Shown: positions 31,486 to 34,917 of the stretch, piece by piece
Layout: each line of letters opens with the position of its first letter
Numbering within the stretch: the first letter of the stretch is position 1
From: Gemmataceae bacterium
Lineage (GTDB): Bacteria; Planctomycetota; Planctomycetia; Gemmatales; Gemmataceae
Assembly: GCA_009691845.1 (NCBI GenBank)
Contig: SIAJ01000062.1
Location: 1 to 34,917, forward strand
Direction of reading: 5' to 3'
Length of the DNA: 34,917 nucleotides
Notes under the pieces: generated by a model
Told to the model about the DNA's origin: nothing
Databases searched by the model: none
What the model saw: the letters and a program-made list of their open reading frames with translations, nothing else
Made by a program: the position numbers and the translations under genes

Positions 31486-32655
31486 ATGCCGATCACACTG
31501 AACTGCCCGAAGTGCCACAAGCCGTTTCGGGTTCGGGACGAGTCGATAGGCGGTCGGGTACGTTGCCCGAGTTGCGGCTCGGAACTTCAAGTTCCGTCGG
31601 CACTCTCGCCGGCCTCCAATTTCGACGAGCAGCCGAAAAGCGACCTCTTATCCTCCAACACACCCAGGCCGATGGCCGACGATGTGCGAGCCGGATCAAT
31701 GCCCGAGATGCGCTTCGGCGATGCCGGCCGACGCGACGAAATGGTGAACCTCGATCCACCACCGGGCTCGGCATTCCCCGGCCTTCCTTCGGTCAAGGCC
31801 CGATCTCCCGTGGCCACTCCGCAATCGTTGGCATCGCCGGAGCCAAAGCGTCCGACGCTCAAGCCGGTTGCCCCGCAAACGCCCGACCAGGCTGCGTGGG
31901 GAAGCGTTCGTGGCGGCCTGCGCATGATTCGGTGGGCCTTGTTTCTATGTGTACTCGTTCTCCTGGCCGCTTTCGGGCACGGCGTGTGGATCGTATTTGA
32001 CTACGAACGAGCCATGTCAGACAAGCTAGGCCTGCTTAAGTTAGATGGCTGGCCGCTCTGGAAGCAGGTCATGGTTGCCTACACGGCTGGGCCGCTCATC
32101 CCGGCCGCTCTTCTCTTGGTGCTTGGTAGACTGCGTTGTGGTGCCGCCCCCGCGGAGGCGAATGCTCGTGGGCTGGCTCTCGGCGCCATGCTCTGCACCC
32201 TGATCGGCCTGGCGGGATTCGGCTTGTTCCTTGGCATCGAGTTCTTCGGCCTCCAAGCCAAACTCCATCTACCCGAGCAAGCGCGACTGACATCACTTTA
32301 CGCTGCCATCCCTTCGGCGCTGCTGGCCGACGTGTTGACGCTATTGTTCATCGGCCAAATTGGCTGGCCGATCGGTCGCCCCAGTTTGCAAAAGAGCGTC
32401 GCCGGTTTTTTCGCTTACGCGGCCATCTTGCCTGCGGCGGTACTAATCGGCATGGCGTTCTATCCGGTGATTCCCGGCATCAGCGAGTCCATGCGGACAA
32501 CGGGCAGCCCGCTCGCCACGGAAGACAGCGATCTGGCCCAGCGAGCACTCATTTGGTCGGTATTGGTTCTCACTGGCGGTGTCATGTTATTTCTGAGATA
32601 CGCCGGTGTGACCGGCTCCGCCCGTCGAGGGATTCGGAAGATGCTGGAAGGGTAA
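31486..32655 (+). CDS. Zinc-ribbon protein with six membrane segments (second of four)
   Basis: A 389-residue paralogue of the preceding protein. The ribbon cysteines are again 7, 10, 27 and 30 (CPKCHKPFRVRDE ... RCPSC). The linker (about 38-150) is Ser/Pro/Ala-rich and probably disordered. Six membrane segments follow, from 'IRWALFLCVLVLLAAFGHGV' to 'ALIWSVLVLTGGVMLFLRYA'. 'LGRLRCGAAPAEANARGLALG' sits after segment two, at the place of the matching motif in the first protein. The ATG at 31486 is chosen because it puts the ribbon at the same distance from the start as in its neighbours; the frame is open from 31435. No known enzymatic motif was found. Confidence 0.8.
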   Translation: MPITLNCPKCHKPFRVRDESIGGRVRCPSCGSELQVPSALSPASNFDEQPKSDLLSSNTPRPMADDVRAGSMPEMRFGDAGRRDEMVNLDPPPGSAFPGLPSVKARSPVATPQSLASPEPKRPTLKPVAPQTPDQAAWGSVRGGLRMIRWALFLCVLVLLAAFGHGVWIVFDYERAMSDKLGLLKLDGWPLWKQVMVAYTAGPLIPAALLLVLGRLRCGAAPAEANARGLALGAMLCTLIGLAGFGLFLGIEFFGLQAKLHLPEQARLTSLYAAIPSALLADVLTLLFIGQIGWPIGRPSLQKSVAGFFAYAAILPAAVLIGMAFYPVIPGISESMRTTGSPLATEDSDLAQRALIWSVLVLTGGVMLFLRYAGVTGSARRGIRKMLEG

Positions 32656-32669
32656 TCGATCGGTTGGTC

Positions 32670-32764
32670 AGAGCCGCGCACGAAGGCTTTGCGAAGCAAG
32701 CGGTCCCAGGATCCTCTGCTCCTCGCTTACTCCGCTTGCGAAGCCTCGCTACCTGCGTGGCTCT
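32670..32764. terminator. Imperfect long hairpin between zinc-ribbon genes
   Basis: AGAGCC (32670-32675) pairs with GGCTCT (32759-32764), and GCAAGCGG (32696-32703) with CCGCTTGC (32732-32739); sequence between the arms pairs imperfectly. TTTGTT follows on the plus strand. This is the most terminator-like element of the window and would split the zinc-ribbon cluster into two transcripts. Confidence 0.5.
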
Positions 32765-32815
32765 TTTGTTGTAGTACTGAGTCATTCACAGTAATTATCG
32801 AATCGGGCTTTCATT

Positions 32816-33322
32816 ATGGCTATTTCGGTTCAATGTTCGTCGTGCCAGGGCTGTGTTCGTCTGCCTGACGATGCGGCGGGTAAACGCTTTCGGTGTCCCA
32901 AGTGCAAGGGGATCGTACTTGGTCCTGGTACGGTTGCACCCCCACCGACCATCAAGCCGAGAGAGGCGATCGATGCCGGCTTCATCGATGCGCCGCATGA
33001 TCCAGCGGAGAGTATGCCGATTGACGAGCCTCTACCGATCTCGCAGGCGGCCAAGCGAGCACTCGACGATTTCAACCCATTCGACAGTGGCACCAGCCAT
33101 GACGACGAGGAAGAAGAGAAGCCGAAGAAGCAGAGGTACTATCAACCGAAGGACGACTACAACCCATTCACCGATCCTTCCGTTTCCGCTCCGCCAGTAC
33201 CCGGAGCGAATCCGGAAGTGATATTTGATTTCGGCATGGAGGAATCACCCTCTCCAACCGTGCCAGGCAACGACCTCGAATTTCGGCCGCCCGACGACAC
33301 TTCTCGGCGGAGACGTCGATGA
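32816..33322 (+). CDS. Zinc-ribbon protein, soluble with acidic disordered tail (third of four)
   Basis: A 168-residue protein without signal or membrane segment. Cys7, Cys10, Cys27 and Cys30 keep the CxxC-x16-CxxC spacing of its neighbours (CSSCQGC ... RCPKC), with an extra Cys13. The rest is low-complexity: Pro-rich, then acidic (DDEEEEKPKK), with a repeated NPF-type motif ('DDFNPFDSG', 'DDYNPFTDP') and an Arg-rich end (SRRRRR). Its stop overlaps the next start (ATGA), so it is translated together with the fourth member. It looks like a soluble partner or a stripped paralogue of the membrane proteins; the repeated NPF motif could be a binding site. Function unknown. Confidence 0.75.
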   Translation: MAISVQCSSCQGCVRLPDDAAGKRFRCPKCKGIVLGPGTVAPPPTIKPREAIDAGFIDAPHDPAESMPIDEPLPISQAAKRALDDFNPFDSGTSHDDEEEEKPKKQRYYQPKDDYNPFTDPSVSAPPVPGANPEVIFDFGMEESPSPTVPGNDLEFRPPDDTSRRRRR

Positions 33323-34296
33323 GTTCGCTCGAGGTGGCCTGTGGAAAATGCAACAAGAAGTTCCGAGTTCGTGCGGAGTTTGCCGGGCGCTCAACGCGCT
33401 GCCCCGGGTGCTCCTCTCCTATCACGATTGGCGGGCCGGCGTCACCGGCGCTATCGCCTCCACGGCCACGGGAGGAAGACCGACCACGTCCGCGACAGAG
33501 AAAACGGGAAGAGGACGATGAGGACGGGCGCCGCCCTTCCTTGAACTGGACATCGACGGAGGTCGCGCTTCGGCGAGAACAGTGGGCGATCATTTTCGTC
33601 TTTGTCAGTATTCTCGGCAGCGTCTTCGTCGCCTGTCTCGGCTCACTGGCCAGGCCCTCGGGTGGCCTCGACGGACCGATGCCTTACGTGCTCGTGATCA
33701 TTGGTGTCGGGCCCGTTTTGGTGGCTGCGGCCTTTGGCTTGATGGCACGGGTTTCCGCGTTGAGCGTGCCGCGTGAGAGTTGGGCCAAACGCTCGGCCGT
33801 CGCGAGCCTGCTATGTGGGATCGCGGGCTTGGGCTGCATCGTGGCCTTTGGATTTCCCATGCTCATTTCGATGGAGTCTGGTCGCCCCAATGAATTGCCG
33901 AGTACGATGTCACTTGGCGCTCTCATTTTCTCCGCGCTGGCCGCGTGGGCGACTTTCACCGGGTTCACGGTCCAGGTCGGTATCGCATGCAAGTCGTATG
34001 AAGTGAGCCGAGGCATCGGCCGGATGGCAACGATCCTGGCATTGAGCACGCTGGGAATGATCGGCATCGGGGTGCTCTACACACTCGTCAGCGAAACGAG
34101 TGGGCCAAGCTTCTCTCGCGGGGAGGGTGGCTATGGTGGCGGTTACTATTACGAGGATCACTCGCTGTTCTATTCCATCATGCTGGGCGTCCTGGTCCCG
34201 CTCGACGCGTGTTTGCTGCTGATCTTCTACCACCGTCTCCTTGCAGCCGCCCGTCGCTCGATCGTCGGCGCGCCCGCGCCGCATTACAACGACTGA
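33319..34296 (+). CDS. Zinc-ribbon protein with six membrane segments (fourth of four)
   Basis: A 325-residue protein. Cys8, Cys11, Cys28 and Cys31 (CGKCNKKFRVRAE ... RCPGC) repeat the cluster's ribbon with one extra N-terminal residue. An Arg/Glu/Asp-rich linker (about 45-85) leads to six membrane segments, from 'WAIIFVFVSILGSVFVACLG' to 'SIMLGVLVPLDACLLLIFYH'. 'LMARVSALSVPRESWAKRS' after segment two matches 'LGRL...ARGWAKGS' of the first member. A Gly/Tyr-rich loop (GEGGYGGGYYYED) precedes segment six. The start overlaps the stop of the third member by four bases. No catalytic motif is evident. Confidence 0.8.
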   Translation: MSSLEVACGKCNKKFRVRAEFAGRSTRCPGCSSPITIGGPASPALSPPRPREEDRPRPRQRKREEDDEDGRRPSLNWTSTEVALRREQWAIIFVFVSILGSVFVACLGSLARPSGGLDGPMPYVLVIIGVGPVLVAAAFGLMARVSALSVPRESWAKRSAVASLLCGIAGLGCIVAFGFPMLISMESGRPNELPSTMSLGALIFSALAAWATFTGFTVQVGIACKSYEVSRGIGRMATILALSTLGMIGIGVLYTLVSETSGPSFSRGEGGYGGGYYYEDHSLFYSIMLGVLVPLDACLLLIFYHRLLAAARRSIVGAPAPHYND

Positions 34297-34341
34297 TGCC
34301 CTTGACGTGGAGCACCAGCAATCCTTAAATGTGAGTGTTCA

Positions 34342-34415
34342 GGGCGCTTAGCTCAGTTGGTTAGAGTACTAGCATGACACGCTAGGGGTCACAGGTTCAA
34401 CTCCTGTAGCGCCCA
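34342..34415 (+). tRNA. tRNA-Val (anticodon GAC)
   Basis: GGGCGCT (34342-34348) pairs with AGCGCCC (34408-34414), followed by discriminator A. The anticodon stem CTAGC/GCTAG encloses ATGACAC with anticodon GAC. The D arm GCTC-AGTTGGTTA-GAGT and T arm ACAGG-TTCAACT-CCTGT are canonical. CCA is not encoded. An integrase gene begins 112 bases downstream, so the 3' end of this tRNA is a candidate attachment site. Confidence 0.93.
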
Positions 34416-34527
34416 TTTGACGGAACTATCGGTAGCCAAAGCGGAAAACGCTTACCTTCGGATGGTCTGAAGTGTGGCTCGTAACTCTGAGTTATCGGGA
34501 ACTTTCCCGAAAACCCGGAAAACGACC

Positions 34528-34917
34528 ATGCCACGACCTCGCAATCCTGTTCCACTCCCTCGAAAGCACTCTTCCGGTCAAGCCCGAGTGACCATCGACG
34601 GCGATGACTTCCTCCTGGGGCCATACGGCTCACCCGAGGCTGATCAAGCCTACCGTCGAATCCTGGCGCAGTATCTCGCCAAGGAAGGTCCGTTCGCTCC
34701 ACCCGATGAAGCGGTGACGATTGTCGAGATCACGGCAGGCTACTGGCTTTATGCCGAGCGGTACTACGGTTACGACCGCGATCCGAAGCGCGGGGACTGC
34801 TGCAACCTCAAATCGACTATCGCGATCCTGGCCGGGTTGTACGGCGACACGAAAGCCGCCGACTTCGGACCCCTCGACTTGCGGGCTGTCCAGGGTGAGA
34901 TGATCCGTAAGAAATGG
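34528..34917 (+). CDS. Tyrosine-type site-specific integrase, N-terminal part (3' partial)
   Basis: An open frame of 130 codons that runs off the right edge. It starts MPRPRNPVPLPRKHSSGQ, continues 'ARVTIDGDDFLLGPYGSPEA' (an arm-binding-like beta sheet) and then 'VEITAGYWLYAERYYGYD', 'KSTIAILAGLYGDTKAADFG' and 'LDLRAVQGEMI'. This order, with the core-binding helical domain 'L...YGDT.A.DFGPL.L..V...MI', is that of the N-terminal half of tyrosine recombinases common in Gemmata-type genomes. The catalytic R...HxxR...Y part lies beyond the window. A small hairpin (TCGGGA/TCCCGA, 34495-34510) precedes the start. Position next to tRNA-Val suggests it belongs to an integrated island. Confidence 0.75.
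   Translation, partial: MPRPRNPVPLPRKHSSGQARVTIDGDDFLLGPYGSPEADQAYRRILAQYLAKEGPFAPPDEAVTIVEITAGYWLYAERYYGYDRDPKRGDCCNLKSTIAILAGLYGDTKAADFGPLDLRAVQGEMIRKKW

Noticed and set aside
1..34917. CRISPR arrays or regularly spaced direct repeats
   Set aside because: All repeats seen are inverted and scattered; no array of equal spacers is present.

Overview
The window looks like chromosomal DNA from a planctomycete of the Gemmata type. This rests on family content, not on a marker gene. Indicators are a TIGR03067-type exported protein, a Tat-exported DUF1501 protein, tandem retropepsin/PDZ exported proteins, a redoxin/cytochrome c/copper-monooxygenase fusion, a 'LEPLDGR' N-terminus on a secreted protein, zinc-ribbon membrane proteins, and an rsmH gene standing outside any division cluster. 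About ten products carry signal peptides, two of them twin-arginine types.

Layout. 1-971: tail of a Tm-1-like/UPF0261 protein, then ung. 972-1778: no intact gene, with a probable transposase relic. 1779-5737: a cellulose-synthase-like glycosyltransferase running into a TPR region, broken by one in-frame stop and three frame changes. 5753-12000: aroC (-), an exported protein, threonine aldolase, rsmH, a Tat-exported Mn-type superoxide dismutase (-) and an acyl-CoA dehydrogenase (-). 12024-15860: the redoxin-cytochrome-copper monooxygenase fusion and two adjacent retropepsin-PDZ proteins. 15955-19575: a small hypothetical, a quinone oxidoreductase (-), and a translationally coupled pair of aromatic amino acid hydroxylase and 4-hydroxyphenylpyruvate dioxygenase. 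19809-22644: DUF1501 protein, tRNA-Leu(UAA), a transposase relic, and arsS. 22645-25351: an IPT/TIG-like relic, a TIGR03067 protein, and a secreted protein broken by about four frame changes. 25379-29756: LamG-like protein, alpha/beta hydrolase (-), transglutaminase-like protein (-), larE. 29855-34296: a small hypothetical and four consecutive zinc-ribbon proteins, three of them with six membrane segments. 34342-34917: tRNA-Val(GAC) followed by the start of a tyrosine-type integrase, the likely edge of an integrated element.

The strongest candidate for an undescribed system is the 30143-34296 cluster. All four proteins start with a CxxC-x16-CxxC ribbon of identical spacing. Three continue into a six-segment membrane domain that appears to be paralogous, and the fourth is soluble, acidic and translationally coupled to the last membrane member. 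Two other themes stand out. Intergenic palindromes, several starting with GTAG and two arranged as inverted pairs, resemble REP/BIME elements. Decay is concentrated in two loci that look concerned with surface polysaccharide, while the other genes in the window are intact.
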